This document shows, one piece after another, positions 15,963-26,400 of a stretch of DNA of 40,350 nucleotides. The stretch covers positions 1 through 40,350 of the forward strand of contig JBCDCH010000035.1 of NCBI GenBank assembly GCA_039182125.1. Direction: 5' to 3'. Each line of letters opens with the position of its first letter. Positions within the stretch are counted from its first letter, which is position 1. The position numbers and the translations under genes are program-made. The notes under the pieces were generated by a model that was given only the letters and a program-made list of their open reading frames with translations, had not been told where the DNA came from and did no database searches. This DNA is from Planctomycetota bacterium (GTDB lineage: Bacteria; Planctomycetota; Phycisphaerae; Tepidisphaerales; Tepidisphaeraceae).

Positions 15963-17882
15963 TTGAGTACACAAACGTGGACGTACATTTTCGTCGGGCT
16001 GACCTTTGCCCTGTACCTGGGCATCGCGTGGTTGAGCCGGGTGAAGGACACCAAGGGGTTCTACGTTGCCGGACGAGGCGTCCCGGCGATCGCCAACGGC
16101 ATGGCCACCGGCGCCGACTGGATGAGCGCCGCATCGTTCATCTCGATGGCCGGGCTGATTTCGATCAGCGGCTACGCCGGCGGCGTCTACCTCATGGGCT
16201 GGACCGGCGGGTACGTCCTGCTCGCGCTGCTGCTCGCACCGTACCTGCGGCGTTTCGGCAGCTACACGGTGCCCGACTTCATCGGCGATCGTTATCCGAG
16301 CCGGGCGAACATCGCGCGTTTCGTCGCCGTCATCTGCGCGATCTTCGTGTCGTTCACCTACGTCGTTGGCCAGATGAAAGGCGTCGGCGTGGTGTTCAGT
16401 CGCTTCCTCGACGTCTCGCTCGAGCAAGGCGTATTCATCGGCATGGTCATCGTCTTCATCTACGCCACCCTTGGCGGGATGAAGGGCATCACCTGGACGC
16501 AGGTCGCCCAGTACTGGGTGCTGATCACCGCGTTCCTCATCCCCGCCATCGCGATCTCCATCAAGCTCACCGGCAACCCCATCCCCCAGGTCGGCCTCGG
16601 CAGCCAGGTGCTCGAATCCGTCGATCCCGCTCGACCGTATCTGCTCGACAAGCTCAACCAGATCAACACCGACTTCGGCTTCGGCAGCTACACCGAGCCG
16701 TTCACGCAATCGGGCTGGTCGATGCTCAACGTGTTCTGCGTGACGGTCGCGCTCATGGCCGGCACCGCGGGACTTCCGCACGTGATCGTGCGGTTCTACA
16801 CGGTGAAGAACGTCGCGGCGGCGCGATGGTCGGCGTTCTGGGCGCTGCTGTTCATCGCGATGCTCTACCTCACCGCGCCGGCGGTCGGTGCGTTCGCGCG
16901 GTACTACATGATCGACCCGGTCGCCGGGCTCAACGGGCGCAGCGTCGAGGAGTTGCCGCAGTGGTACACGTCTTGGAACGAGTCGGCGGGGCTGATCGCG
17001 TGGGTCGACTTCGACGGCGACGGCACCGTCCGCTACGCCGCCGACGAGACCAACGAGTTGCTCAACATCTCCGCCCTGCCGCCGGAGACGCGCGACGCGA
17101 TCAACGCCGACCCGACCGGCTGGGTGATCGAACGCGGCGGCGCGGATTCGGCCATGACACAGCTGCGCGAACTGGGCGCGAAGTTCCAACCCGACGCGGA
17201 CCTGATCGTGCTCGCAACCCCGGAGATGGCGAACCTCGCGAACTGGATCATCGCGTTCATCGCCGCCGGCGGATTGGCGGCGGCACTCTCGACGGCGAGC
17301 GGGTTGCTGTTGGTCGTCTCCTCGTCGGTCGCGCATGACCTGTACTTCCGCGTGATGAACCCGCAGGCGTCGGAGAAGCAGCGCCTGCTGGTCGGGCGGA
17401 TCGTGATCGCGTTGGCGGTCATGGTGGCCGGGTACTTCGGCGTCAACCCGCCGGGCTTCGTTGGCGAGGTCGTGGCGTTCGCGTTCGGCCTGGCGGCGGC
17501 GTCGTTCTTCCCCGCGATCGTGCTAGGCATCTTCACCAAACGCCTCTCCGCCATCCCCGCCGTTGCGGGCATGGTCGTCGGCATCACGTTCACGGGCTTC
17601 TACATCCTCACGCAGACCGGCGACAACATCCTCGGCACGGAGACCGCGGCGCTGCTCTTCGGCGAGCCGGGCAGTTGGCTGCGTGAGCCGTGGATTTTCG
17701 GGATCAACGCCAAGGGCATCGGCACCATCGGCATGTTGGTGAACTTCGCGGTGACGCTCGGCCTGATGCCCTTCTGCAAGCCACCTGAACCGGAAGTGCA
17801 AGCGATGATCGAGTCGCTGCGTCTGCCGGAGGACGAGACGGCCGCCGTCGACCTCGACGAGAGCGCTGCGGCGTTGCACTGA
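15963..17882 (+). CDS. Sodium:solute symporter, VC_2705/ActP-like large subunit
   Basis: A 639-residue permease of the SSS family with about 13 transmembrane helices. VKDTKGFYVAGRGVPAIANG, ATGADWMSAASFISMAG and FSRFLDVSL are typical of the VC_2705 subgroup related to acetate permease ActP. A soluble insertion of ~90 residues (from SVEELPQWYTSW to LREL) sits between middle helices, as is usual in this subgroup. It would import a small carboxylate with sodium. TTG at 15963 has AGAGGAG 8 bases upstream and gives a normal N-terminus; the longer frame from 15876 lacks this. Its natural partner, DUF4212, lies 3.9 kb upstream. The 3' end faces GH42 across an inverted repeat. Confidence 0.9.
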   Translation: MSTQTWTYIFVGLTFALYLGIAWLSRVKDTKGFYVAGRGVPAIANGMATGADWMSAASFISMAGLISISGYAGGVYLMGWTGGYVLLALLLAPYLRRFGSYTVPDFIGDRYPSRANIARFVAVICAIFVSFTYVVGQMKGVGVVFSRFLDVSLEQGVFIGMVIVFIYATLGGMKGITWTQVAQYWVLITAFLIPAIAISIKLTGNPIPQVGLGSQVLESVDPARPYLLDKLNQINTDFGFGSYTEPFTQSGWSMLNVFCVTVALMAGTAGLPHVIVRFYTVKNVAAARWSAFWALLFIAMLYLTAPAVGAFARYYMIDPVAGLNGRSVEELPQWYTSWNESAGLIAWVDFDGDGTVRYAADETNELLNISALPPETRDAINADPTGWVIERGGADSAMTQLRELGAKFQPDADLIVLATPEMANLANWIIAFIAAGGLAAALSTASGLLLVVSSSVAHDLYFRVMNPQASEKQRLLVGRIVIALAVMVAGYFGVNPPGFVGEVVAFAFGLAAASFFPAIVLGIFTKRLSAIPAVAGMVVGITFTGFYILTQTGDNILGTETAALLFGEPGSWLREPWIFGINAKGIGTIGMLVNFAVTLGLMPFCKPPEPEVQAMIESLRLPEDETAAVDLDESAAALH

Positions 17883-17887
17883 GGGTG

Positions 17888-17965
17888 AACCGCGTTGCGG
17901 AGCAACGTAGCTAAGCGCAATCGAAGCAGTTTCAGCGCCAAGTTGCGTTGCTCCGCAATGCGGTT
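17888..17965. repeat. Inverted repeat with internal palindromes (family B), possible bidirectional terminator
   Basis: Two 20-base arms (17888-17907 and 17946-17965) are reverse complements with one mismatch and are separated by 38 bases. Each arm carries a small hairpin of its own: CGTTGC-GGA-GCAACG in the first and the same with one mismatch in the second. That matches a REP doublet. It fills the gap between two convergent genes (SSS and GH42), where it could also act as a transcription stop from both sides. No T-run follows the stems. Confidence 0.8.
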
Positions 17966-17968
17966 CGG

Positions 17969-19939
17969 TCATGAGGGTGGTATCACTTCCACGCTCGGCT
18001 TGATCGAACTCGCGTCGATCCTGACCGTCCAGCCGTTTCGTTTGTACACCCGCACCCGAGGCGGCAACGGCGACGTCATCAACCCTGCCGCATCCGCGAC
18101 ACGCTGCATCACCGCGTGCGACAATGGCCCACGGTCGTAGACACCGTGGAACGTCACCCGCCCCTTGCCACGCTTCGCGCTCAGCACCGCGGCACGGCCC
18201 TCGTTGAGCCCGTCGGCATAGCGTGCCCAGACCTCCGCGTCGGTCGGCTCGACCTGCTCGGACCACATCCGCCAATCGTACCGCGTGCCGCCCATCTCGA
18301 CGTGTTCGTAGTTGCCGACCGGTAGCCCGTCATAGGTTTTGATCTCGCCGCCGATGAGATCGTGGATCGGCTCGGCGAGCTTGGCTTCGTGGATGTGCCC
18401 GAGCTTGTTCTGCCACGCCGTCCGGCAGGTGATGACCAAATGCCCGCCGGCTTCGACGTACTGCCGCCACTTGCCCGGCCAGTCGTCCTCGATCATCTGC
18501 ACCGCCGGCAACACGACGACCGGGCAGTCGGCCCAGTTGCTGCCGTCGGGGCGCACGATCTTCGTGTCCAGCCCGAGCCGGCCCGCCGATTCGTGCCAGC
18601 GCTGCACCCAGCCCGACTGCGACCAACCCTCCTGCTGCGGGACCGTCATGGTCCACCACTGCTGATCGAGTTCATGCGCGATGCCGACAACGGGGCCGTC
18701 CGGCTCGACCATCAGCGGTTCGTAGGTCGCGTTGTTCTCCGGGGCCATCGCCTTGAGTTCGGCGGCGACCTCCTTGAACGCGATCCCCGCGTCGGAGAGC
18801 GTGACGCCGTCGTGCTTGACGAGGGTTTCATGGTGCATCTCCCCGCCCCAGAGCGGTTGCCGCCAGCGATAAACGGTGATGAACTCGCAACCCTTGGCGA
18901 TCGCCTGCCAAAGCATGAGCTTGGTCGCGCCCGGTGCGAGACGGTTGGCAACGCCCGACCAGTTGAGTTGCCCCGGCTGCACTTCGAGCAATGCCCAGCG
19001 GTTCCCGGCGTTGCTCGCGGCCATGTGGTTGTACACGGTGTCGAGCATCGCCGGGTCGGCAGTGCGGTACTCGGCCTCGGTCTCGTAGGGCCCGTCGAAC
19101 GACGCAACCGGGTACACGTCGATGCCCGTCACGTCGAGCACATCGCTAACGTCTTCGGGGTCGAGGTCGGCGTGGTAGCTCATGAAGTTGGTCGTGGTGA
19201 ACCGGTCGCCGATGTGCGGGCGGAGCAGGTCCACCTGGCGACGCGTGAAGTCGGCCCAGACCTTCGACCAGAACCGGCTGGCGTCGAGCGTGGCGTGGCC
19301 GTTGGCAAAGTCCGGCCGACGGTCCAGCGGCATGCGGATCTGCTCGAAGTTCGTGCGATCGGTCCGCCAGAACTGGTTGCCCCACGCGGCGTTGAGCGTC
19401 TCGATGTCGCCGTACTTTTCCTTGAGCCATTTGCGGAACGCGACGTGGGTGTGTTCGGACTGATCGAACGTTTCCTTGCAGTAGTCGAAGATACCGCTGC
19501 CAGAGAGTTCGTTGTCGATCTGCCACCCGACGACGCCGGGACGATCGCCGAAGTGCTCGGCCATCTTGCCGACGATGCGGTCGGTGTGTTCGAGCATCAC
19601 CGGCGAGGTCGGGCTGTAGTGCCGACGACCGCCGGGGCGGATGCGTCGCCCGTCGGAGAACTGGAACAGGATCTCCGGGTTCTTCTGCAAGAGCCACTGC
19701 GGCACGACCGCCGTCGGCGTACACAGGATCACTTCCAGGTTCCGCTGGGCACACAGGTCGAGTGCTTCATCGAGCCAGCCGAACTCGTACCGCCCTTCTT
19801 CCGGTTCCAGCGCGTGCCAGGCGAACTCCGCGAAGTGTGTCAGTTGCAGGCCGGCGGCGACGATGTTGTCCAGATCGCGCTCCCATTGATCACGCGGCCA
19901 CTGTTCCGGGTAGTAGTAGGTACCGATTTTCACGCGCAT
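17969..19939 (-). CDS. GH42 beta-galactosidase
   Basis: A 656-residue cytoplasmic enzyme with no signal peptide. The N-terminal TIM barrel begins KIGTYYYPEQWPRDQWERDL, a strong GH42 signature. GWQIDNELSGSG contains the acid/base Glu144, and WALLEVQPGQLNW the nucleophile Glu319. The middle glutamine-amidotransferase-like domain (about 390-590) and a small C-terminal beta domain complete the family layout. GH42 enzymes remove terminal beta-galactose (some prefer alpha-L-arabinose) from short oligosaccharides. Start at 19939 (MRVKIG) is preferred over the upstream in-frame codon at 19960. It faces the symporter gene and probably belongs to the same sugar-use region. Confidence 0.92.
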   Translation of the reverse strand: MRVKIGTYYYPEQWPRDQWERDLDNIVAAGLQLTHFAEFAWHALEPEEGRYEFGWLDEALDLCAQRNLEVILCTPTAVVPQWLLQKNPEILFQFSDGRRIRPGGRRHYSPTSPVMLEHTDRIVGKMAEHFGDRPGVVGWQIDNELSGSGIFDYCKETFDQSEHTHVAFRKWLKEKYGDIETLNAAWGNQFWRTDRTNFEQIRMPLDRRPDFANGHATLDASRFWSKVWADFTRRQVDLLRPHIGDRFTTTNFMSYHADLDPEDVSDVLDVTGIDVYPVASFDGPYETEAEYRTADPAMLDTVYNHMAASNAGNRWALLEVQPGQLNWSGVANRLAPGATKLMLWQAIAKGCEFITVYRWRQPLWGGEMHHETLVKHDGVTLSDAGIAFKEVAAELKAMAPENNATYEPLMVEPDGPVVGIAHELDQQWWTMTVPQQEGWSQSGWVQRWHESAGRLGLDTKIVRPDGSNWADCPVVVLPAVQMIEDDWPGKWRQYVEAGGHLVITCRTAWQNKLGHIHEAKLAEPIHDLIGGEIKTYDGLPVGNYEHVEMGGTRYDWRMWSEQVEPTDAEVWARYADGLNEGRAAVLSAKRGKGRVTFHGVYDRGPLSHAVMQRVADAAGLMTSPLPPRVRVYKRNGWTVRIDASSIKPSVEVIPPS

Positions 19940-20003
19940 GTTGTAACGACATCCGCACACCGAATCGACCGCGCGACAGCCGGCCTACCGTTGCACCACG
20001 CCC

Positions 20004-20085
20004 GCAGCAGTGGCGGAATTGGCAGACGCGCTGGTTTTAGGTACCAGTGGGGCAACCCGTGGGAGTTCGAGTCTCCCCTGCTGCA
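20004..20085 (+). tRNA. tRNA-Leu (anticodon UAG)
   Basis: The acceptor stem GCAGCAG (20004-20010) pairs with CTGCTGC (20078-20084), with discriminator A at 20085. The anticodon stem CTGGT/ACCAG encloses loop TTTAGGT, giving TAG at 20038-20040, which reads CUA. The T arm is GGGAG-TTCGAGT-CTCCC. A long class II variable arm (20048-20060) fits leucine. No CCA is encoded at the 3' end. Confidence 0.97.
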
Positions 20086-20149
20086 CTTGCAGATCGATTG
20101 TCCGGTCCCGTTGTTCGTCCCGTTCATGGTTCGCGGGTACGATCGTGAC

Positions 20150-21193
20150 ATGCTTCGTCGCACACTTCTTGCCGCAGTTGTTTCTTTGTCGATCGCCGCG
20201 CTGGCGGTAGCGGACACGGTGTACACCACGACGGGGCTTTCGTTCGCGCGGGTCGAGGTGATCGGGATCGACGGGGATGAGTTACGGTTTCGCAACAGCC
20301 AAGGGCGTGAGTCGACGCGACCGATCAATGAGGTCGCCCGCCTCGAACTTGATGGCCAGCGCGGGTTCAACGAAGCGGAGATCGCGTTCACCAGCCGAAA
20401 GTTCGGCGAAGCGACCGACGGCTATCTCAAGACGATCCGCGGCGGATTCCCCGAATGGATGAAACGTTACGCGGCGACTCGGCTGATGACCGCGGCCATG
20501 GAGGTCGGTCGGTTCGAGGACGCGGTGGCCGGTTATGTCGTGCTTGCCGAGCAAGCTCCGACGGAAGCGACCACCCGCAAGCCGGCCGCACCGAACAAGA
20601 TCGGGCAACTCGACGAGGCTGCGGATGAGCTGCGCGAAGCACTGGCCCGCCGCCCGTCGGAAGAGGTGGAGCAGGCGTTGCTGTCGTTGCTGCTGGACGT
20701 CGAGCGTGGCCGGAAGGACAACGCCGAGACCGCGAAGATCATCGAGCGGCTCACCGTCCTCGCCGGCGATGCCGACGGCAGCGGGCTCGGCACGGCCCAA
20801 CTGGCCGACCTCAAGCTCAGTCAGGCCCAACTCGCGCTCGACAGCGGCGATCTCGACGAAGCCGCCGCGGCGATCAACGACAACGCCAAGCTCTTCGCAC
20901 TGCCCCGCCAGCAAGCGTCTGCCTTGTTCACGTTGGCCAACATCGCCGAGGCCCGCGCCGGTCAGGACCGCCAGAAAATCCTCGACGCGGCCTTGGCTTA
21001 CATGAAGGTCGTCGCTCACTTCGAGTCGATCCCCGATGCCCCGCACGTCTCGGCATCCCTGCTCAAAGTCGCCGACCTTCACGCACAAATCGGCGAGACG
21101 GCCACGGCCCGGCAGTTGTACGAAGCGGTCGCCGAGGAGTACCCGGCCAGCGACGAAGCCGCCGTCGCCGAACGGAAGCTCGGAGACATGTGA
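20150..21193 (+). CDS. Secreted TPR-repeat protein
   Basis: A 347-residue protein with a clear signal peptide (MLRRTLLAAVVSLSIAALAV, then AD). After a short beta-rich region (about 22-70: VYTTTGLSFARVEVIGIDGD, then LRFRNSQGR), the rest is helical with tetratricopeptide character: LARRPSEEVEQALLSLLLDV, ALDSGDLDEAAAAINDNAKL and ARQLYEAVAEEYPASDEAAV. Such repeats hold partner proteins; the exported location suggests an envelope assembly or scaffold role. The frame is open far upstream, but that part runs antisense through GH42 and across tRNA-Leu, so ATG 20150 is used (ATG 20126 is an alternative). The PpiD-like gene follows 82 bases later, which would fit a shared envelope function. Confidence 0.75.
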   Translation: MLRRTLLAAVVSLSIAALAVADTVYTTTGLSFARVEVIGIDGDELRFRNSQGRESTRPINEVARLELDGQRGFNEAEIAFTSRKFGEATDGYLKTIRGGFPEWMKRYAATRLMTAAMEVGRFEDAVAGYVVLAEQAPTEATTRKPAAPNKIGQLDEAADELREALARRPSEEVEQALLSLLLDVERGRKDNAETAKIIERLTVLAGDADGSGLGTAQLADLKLSQAQLALDSGDLDEAAAAINDNAKLFALPRQQASALFTLANIAEARAGQDRQKILDAALAYMKVVAHFESIPDAPHVSASLLKVADLHAQIGETATARQLYEAVAEEYPASDEAAVAERKLGDM

Positions 21194-21275
21194 CCCACAT
21201 GGATTTCGGGTCGGGCTGTGGGCATCGACTTCAAACACCGCCCCGGCGGGTCGTCGAGTCCTACGATCCGTTTCC

Positions 21276-23264
21276 ATGTACCGCCTGCTCGAAAACCACG
21301 GCAAGAAGATCCTGATTTTTGTCGGGGTCGGTTTGATGATCGTCTTCATCCTCCCCCCTGCCGCGTTGCAGGGCGGGAGCGGCCCAAGCGTCGGCGAAAT
21401 CCCCGGCGGCATGGGCCTGACCACGCAGGACCTGAACAACGCCGAAGCCCGACTCCGCCGGCTCAACTCGTTGTATATCCCCGTCGGCGAACAAGGCGGC
21501 GTACCGGCGCTGATCACGCTCTTCCCGACGGTGCCGCAGGAATCGCAGATTCAACGCATCGGCGAGTTCTCTTCCGATCCGCTGCTGCTGCTGCTGGCGA
21601 TGATCGAGGCCGAGCAGCGTGGGATCGTGCCGACCCAGGACATGATCAACGGCACGATCACCGAGGACATCCTGAAGTTCGCCGTCGGCCCCGATCTCGT
21701 GACCTACGCGGAGGCAGATGATCAGACCAAGCTCGCTTTCCAAGGCGCGGTCGCCGATCTACTCACGTTGCAAAACCTCCGTGCCCTGCTTGCCGGGGGA
21801 TCGCTCAAGATCAGCAAGCCGCTCCGCGAAGCCCAGGCCGTCCGGTCGGCGGTGCTGCTCACGACGGACTACCACCTGATCGACGCCGAGCCGTTCCTCG
21901 AAACCGTCGGCGAGCCGACCGACGCGGACCTGACGGCGTTCTTCAACAAGTACGCCGACCAGAACCCCGGACAGGTCGGCAAGGACAACCCGTTCGGCGT
22001 CGGCTATCGGTTGCAGAACCGCGCCAAGGTTCAGTACTTCACCGTCGCTCGGGCCGATGTCCGCGACGCCATCGTGGCGAGCAAGACCGACTTCGAGTGG
22101 CAAAAGGAAGCGATCAAAACCTACGAGGAAGATCGCAACCGCTGGGCGGCGGCGGTGGACCAAGCCAACGCCGAACCCGAAACCGAAACGGAGACCGAGC
22201 CGCTGGGCCCCGCTCTCCCCGAGCCGTCGGCCGACGAACCGACCGATCTGTCGGGCACGACCTATGGCGAGTTGCCCGAGTCGGTGCAGGAAGACATCCG
22301 CGAAGCCGCCATCCGTCCCCTGGTCGATGAACGGCTGGTCAAGATCATCGACCTGCTCCGCAATCAAATGACCGCCGACGCCCAGGCCAACCGTGCCGCC
22401 GAGCGCGGCGGTGACGTGGCCACGATCGACAACCTCGACAGCTTCGAATACCTCCAACAACTCGCGGACGAAGCCGAGGAACGGTTCGATGTCCGACCGG
22501 CCGTCACGAGCCTCGCGGATCGGTTCCGCAGTGGTACCGAGCTCCAACGCCTCGACGGCATCGGCGGCGCGTTCACCGGCAACATCCAGAACCTCCGCTC
22601 CTTCGCACAGGCCGCGATCACCAACGAGGTGATCCTCGAAGGCACACCCAGCGAAGGTACCGGCCTGCCCCTGCTGACCCCGTCCGACCCGCTGCAGGAG
22701 TTGGCCGGTGAGAACTACTACCTGTTCCGCGTTACCGATGCGGCCAAGAGCGAACCGGCGACGGACCTCGAACCGGTGCGGACACAGGTAGTCGAAGATT
22801 GGAAGAAGACACAAGCGATGCTCGCCGCCGTCGCCCGGGCCGGGGAAATCGCCGAGTCCGACTTCGCCGGCGTGGAAGCCAGCACCGCCGAACAGGTCAG
22901 TGTTTACGCCCCGGTGCAGCTCGAGGGTGTGTCGGAAGAAGACGCCGGCACCGCCGGCTCGGCGTTCACCGCCAACCTCATCCTGCTATGGAGCACCGGC
23001 GTCGACGTCGGCGGGATCCCGCTGCCTGATGCGATGATGGCCGCCGCCGTGAAGGTCAACGACGTGAACACCATCTACGAAAACGACACCGGCAAGGCGG
23101 GCCTTCTCCGTCGGGCCGACGAACAACTCCGCACCGGGCTACTCGGCGGGGCCAGCGTCGAAGGCTTCGACGCGACCTGGCTGAGCCGCGAATCACTCAT
23201 GGCCCGCACCGGCTACGTCGACACCCGCCCCGACGAAGACGAAGAAACCTCCGCCAACGGTTGA
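21276..23264 (+). CDS. PpiD/SurA-like membrane-anchored periplasmic protein
   Basis: A 662-residue protein with a short cytoplasmic start (MYRLLENHGKK), one transmembrane anchor (ILIFVGVGLMIVFILPPAAL) and a large periplasmic part, the topology of PpiD. The helical N-domain with QDLNNAEARLRRL, then RSAVLLTTDYHLIDAEPFLE, PTDADLTAFFNKYADQNPG and AKVQYFTVARADV, matches the SurA-N/PpiD chaperone framework. I see no clear parvulin catalytic core, so it may be a chaperone without isomerase activity. An acidic low-complexity stretch (NAEPETETETEPLGPA) interrupts the middle, and the tail is acidic. It may help fold exported proteins, perhaps with the upstream TPR protein. tRNA-Lys follows 37 bases downstream. 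Confidence 0.65.
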   Translation: MYRLLENHGKKILIFVGVGLMIVFILPPAALQGGSGPSVGEIPGGMGLTTQDLNNAEARLRRLNSLYIPVGEQGGVPALITLFPTVPQESQIQRIGEFSSDPLLLLLAMIEAEQRGIVPTQDMINGTITEDILKFAVGPDLVTYAEADDQTKLAFQGAVADLLTLQNLRALLAGGSLKISKPLREAQAVRSAVLLTTDYHLIDAEPFLETVGEPTDADLTAFFNKYADQNPGQVGKDNPFGVGYRLQNRAKVQYFTVARADVRDAIVASKTDFEWQKEAIKTYEEDRNRWAAAVDQANAEPETETETEPLGPALPEPSADEPTDLSGTTYGELPESVQEDIREAAIRPLVDERLVKIIDLLRNQMTADAQANRAAERGGDVATIDNLDSFEYLQQLADEAEERFDVRPAVTSLADRFRSGTELQRLDGIGGAFTGNIQNLRSFAQAAITNEVILEGTPSEGTGLPLLTPSDPLQELAGENYYLFRVTDAAKSEPATDLEPVRTQVVEDWKKTQAMLAAVARAGEIAESDFAGVEASTAEQVSVYAPVQLEGVSEEDAGTAGSAFTANLILLWSTGVDVGGIPLPDAMMAAAVKVNDVNTIYENDTGKAGLLRRADEQLRTGLLGGASVEGFDATWLSRESLMARTGYVDTRPDEDEETSANG

Positions 23265-23301
23265 CCGCCCGCGTCGGCAACGCCTACTAATCCCGCTCGC
23301 C

Positions 23302-23374
<73 letters not shown>

Positions 23375-23486
23375 CTCCCCCCGAATCGGTCCTGCGACAC
23401 TCCCCATTTGGGTAGATTCACATCCCCAATGTTTTGAAGCCGTGTTTCCGGTTGTGATCGGTCGCGCATCCGCATAATGCGACAAA

Positions 23487-26400
23487 GTGACCCAGGACTT
23501 AACTGCGGAATCAACCCAAGAGTTAGCACGGCCAACGTTTATCGTAGGAATTGGTGCGTCCGCCGGCGGACTCGAGCCGCTCGAACAGTTCTTCGCCGCA
23601 ACGCCGCCGATCACGGGTATGGCGTTCGTCGTGGTGCAACACCTCTCGCCGGATTACCCGTCGCTGATGAGCGAGCTTCTGGCCCGTCACACGTCGTTAC
23701 CCATCCGCCGGGTCGAGGACGGGATGGCGGTCGGCCGCGATGCCATTTACCTGATCCCGGCCCGAAAGAACATGATCATCGAGGACGGCGTGCTGCGCCT
23801 CTTCGAGCAGGAGCGCGACGACGAGCAGCCCCCGCTGCCGATCGACGTGTTCTTCCGGTCGCTGGCCAAGGACTGCGGTGACAAGGCCGTCGCGATCGTC
23901 CTCTCCGGCACCGGCACCGACGGCTCACGCGGCATCGCCGACATCAAGAAAGCCGGCGGCATTGTCATCGTCCAGGACAAGGTCAGTGCCAAGTTCACCG
24001 GCATGCCCCGTGCGGCTTCCGACACAGGCGCCGTCGATGTCGCCCTCGCGCCCGACGAGATGCCCAGCTTCCTCGCGGCCTACGCCGAGGACCCGAGCCG
24101 GCTGCCGTCGTTCACCGATCAGGACGACGAAACGCTCGAAGGCATGGAGGGCGTGCTGCGCCTGCTCAACACCGAGCACGAGATTGATTTCTCCCTGTAC
24201 AAGCCGTCCACGGTCCACCGCAGGATCGAGCGGCGGATCATGCTCGGGACCGACGACAACATCAATCAGTACGTCGATCGGCTCAAGAACGATCCCGACG
24301 AGTTGCACCAACTCTACAAGGACCTGCTCATCGGCGTGACGCAGTTCTTCCGCGACGCCGCAGCATTCCAAAGCCTGGGCGGCAGTGCGATCAAGGAGAT
24401 TTTCGAACAGCGCGGCCCGCAGGAAGAAGTGCGCGTGTGGGTCGCGGGATGTGCGACCGGTGAGGAGGCGTACTCGATCGCCATGCTCCTGGACGAGGAG
24501 CGTCGCCGGCTGGGCCGCGAGAACCAACCGATCCGCGTGTTCGCCACCGACGCGCACCGCTCGTCGGTCGACTTCGCGGCGACCGGCCGCTATCCCGCCG
24601 ACCGGCTCCGCGAAGTCATGCCCGACCGGCTCAGCGAGTACTTCACCTCGGTCGGCACCGAGTTTCAGGTCACGCCGCGCTTGCGGCAGATGATCACCTT
24701 CGCGACACACAACCTCATCAGCGACGCGCCGTTCACGCGGATGGACCTGGTGACGTGCCGCAACGTCCTGATCTATTTTAAGAAGCCGTTGCAGACGCAG
24801 GTGATCTCGCTGCTGCACTTCGCGATGAACGCCAACGGGTTCATGTTCCTCGGCCCGTCGGAGACGACCCAGCCGTTCCGGGACGAGTTCGAGACGATTG
24901 ACTCGCATTGGCGGATTTACCGCAAACGCCGCGATGTTCGCCTGATTTCACCGACACGACTGCCGACACGGACACCGTCGATGCGGCGCGCGCCAGTCCC
25001 GAGCATCACCCCGCAAAATGCGTTGCCGCTGTCGGGCGACACCCATCTCATGCGGGTCTACGACCAGCTGCTAGGCGAAACGATCGGCGCGGCGATCCTG
25101 GTCAACGAACGACGCGAAGTCTTACACGTCTTCGGCGAAGCGGGTGCGTTCTTGCATGTGCCGATCGGCAGGCGAACGTTCGATGTGTTGGCGATGATCG
25201 ACGAACCGCTCAAGACCGCGGTCGGCGCGGCCATCCAAAAGGGGCTGACCTCCGACAAGATGGAGACGGTCGGTCGGGTCCGCATCGATGACGAAACGAC
25301 GGTGCTGGTGTCGGCTTCGCCGATCAACGCTGGCAATCGTGAGGAACGTGCCATTCTGGTCCGACTCGACACAGCTCAGACGCCAAAACCCGAACACCCC
25401 AAGCCTTCCAAAAACATCCCCGAGTCCAAGCAGGAAAGCACCACCGGCAACACCGTTTCATCAAACGCCAACGACGACTTCGACGCGTCAGGTGCAAACG
25501 AGGAAACCATCGTCACCCTCGAGCAGGAACTTCAATACACCAAGGAAACCCTCCAGTCCACGATCGAAGAACTGGAGACCGCCAACGAGGAACTCAACGC
25601 CACCAACGAAGAACTCATCGCCAGCAACGAGGAGCTTCAGTCCACCAACGAAGAGTTGCACTCGGTCAACGAAGAGCTGCACACGGTCAATGCCGAGTAT
25701 CAGCAGAAGATCACCGAACTCACGCAGTTGACCGACGACATGAACAACCTGTTGTCGAGCACGGCAATCGGGACCGTGTTCGTCGACCGAGACCTGAACG
25801 TGCGGCGCTTTACCCCGTCGATCAAGGGGCTGTTCAACCTGCGTGATGCCGACCTCGGACGCCCGCTGGCCGAGATCAGCCCCGTCGTCAAGTACTCGGC
25901 CTTGATCGACGACGCGCGGATGGTCCTCGAGACCGGACAAGTACACGAACACGAAACCGAAGCGCACGACGGCACGAACCTATTGATCCGATTCAACCCG
26001 TACCTGCTCAACAACGGCAACATCAACGGGCTTGTCATCACCACCGTCGACATCACCAAGATCAAGCAAGCGGAGAAGGACACCGAAGAAGAACGTGTCC
26101 TCACTCAACGCATCCTCGACACGCTGCCGGCGATGGTGATCTTCAAGGACGACGAGAACCGCATACTCCGGATCAACCAGACGGTGGCCGATTGGGTCAA
26201 ACTCCCGCGCGACCAGATCGAAGGGCGACACAGCTCTGAGATCTTCGGCGAGGAGTTGGCGGCGAAGTACTACCAGGACGACCTCCAGGTTCTTCGCGCC
26301 GGCAAACCCGTGCTGGGCATCACCGAGAAGGTCGACACCGACGCCGGAACACGCTGGGTCCGGACCGACAAAGTACCTTTGGTGGATTCTCGCGGCCGAA

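Noticed and set aside
19937-19952. Near-palindrome overlapping the GH42 start codon as an operator
   Set aside because: The half-sites (ATGTTGT and ACGACAT) match only in part, the centre lacks a typical CG core, and it overlaps the start codon; too weak to claim.
18362-20149. Upstream extension of the TPR protein frame
   Set aside because: It would run antisense through GH42 and straight across tRNA-Leu; the signal peptide at 20150 marks the real start.
25490-25720. Repeated NEEL-type units as a tandem DNA repeat
   Set aside because: The DNA repeat reflects the heptad coiled coil that is normal for CheB-CheR fusion proteins, not a separate repeat element or CRISPR.
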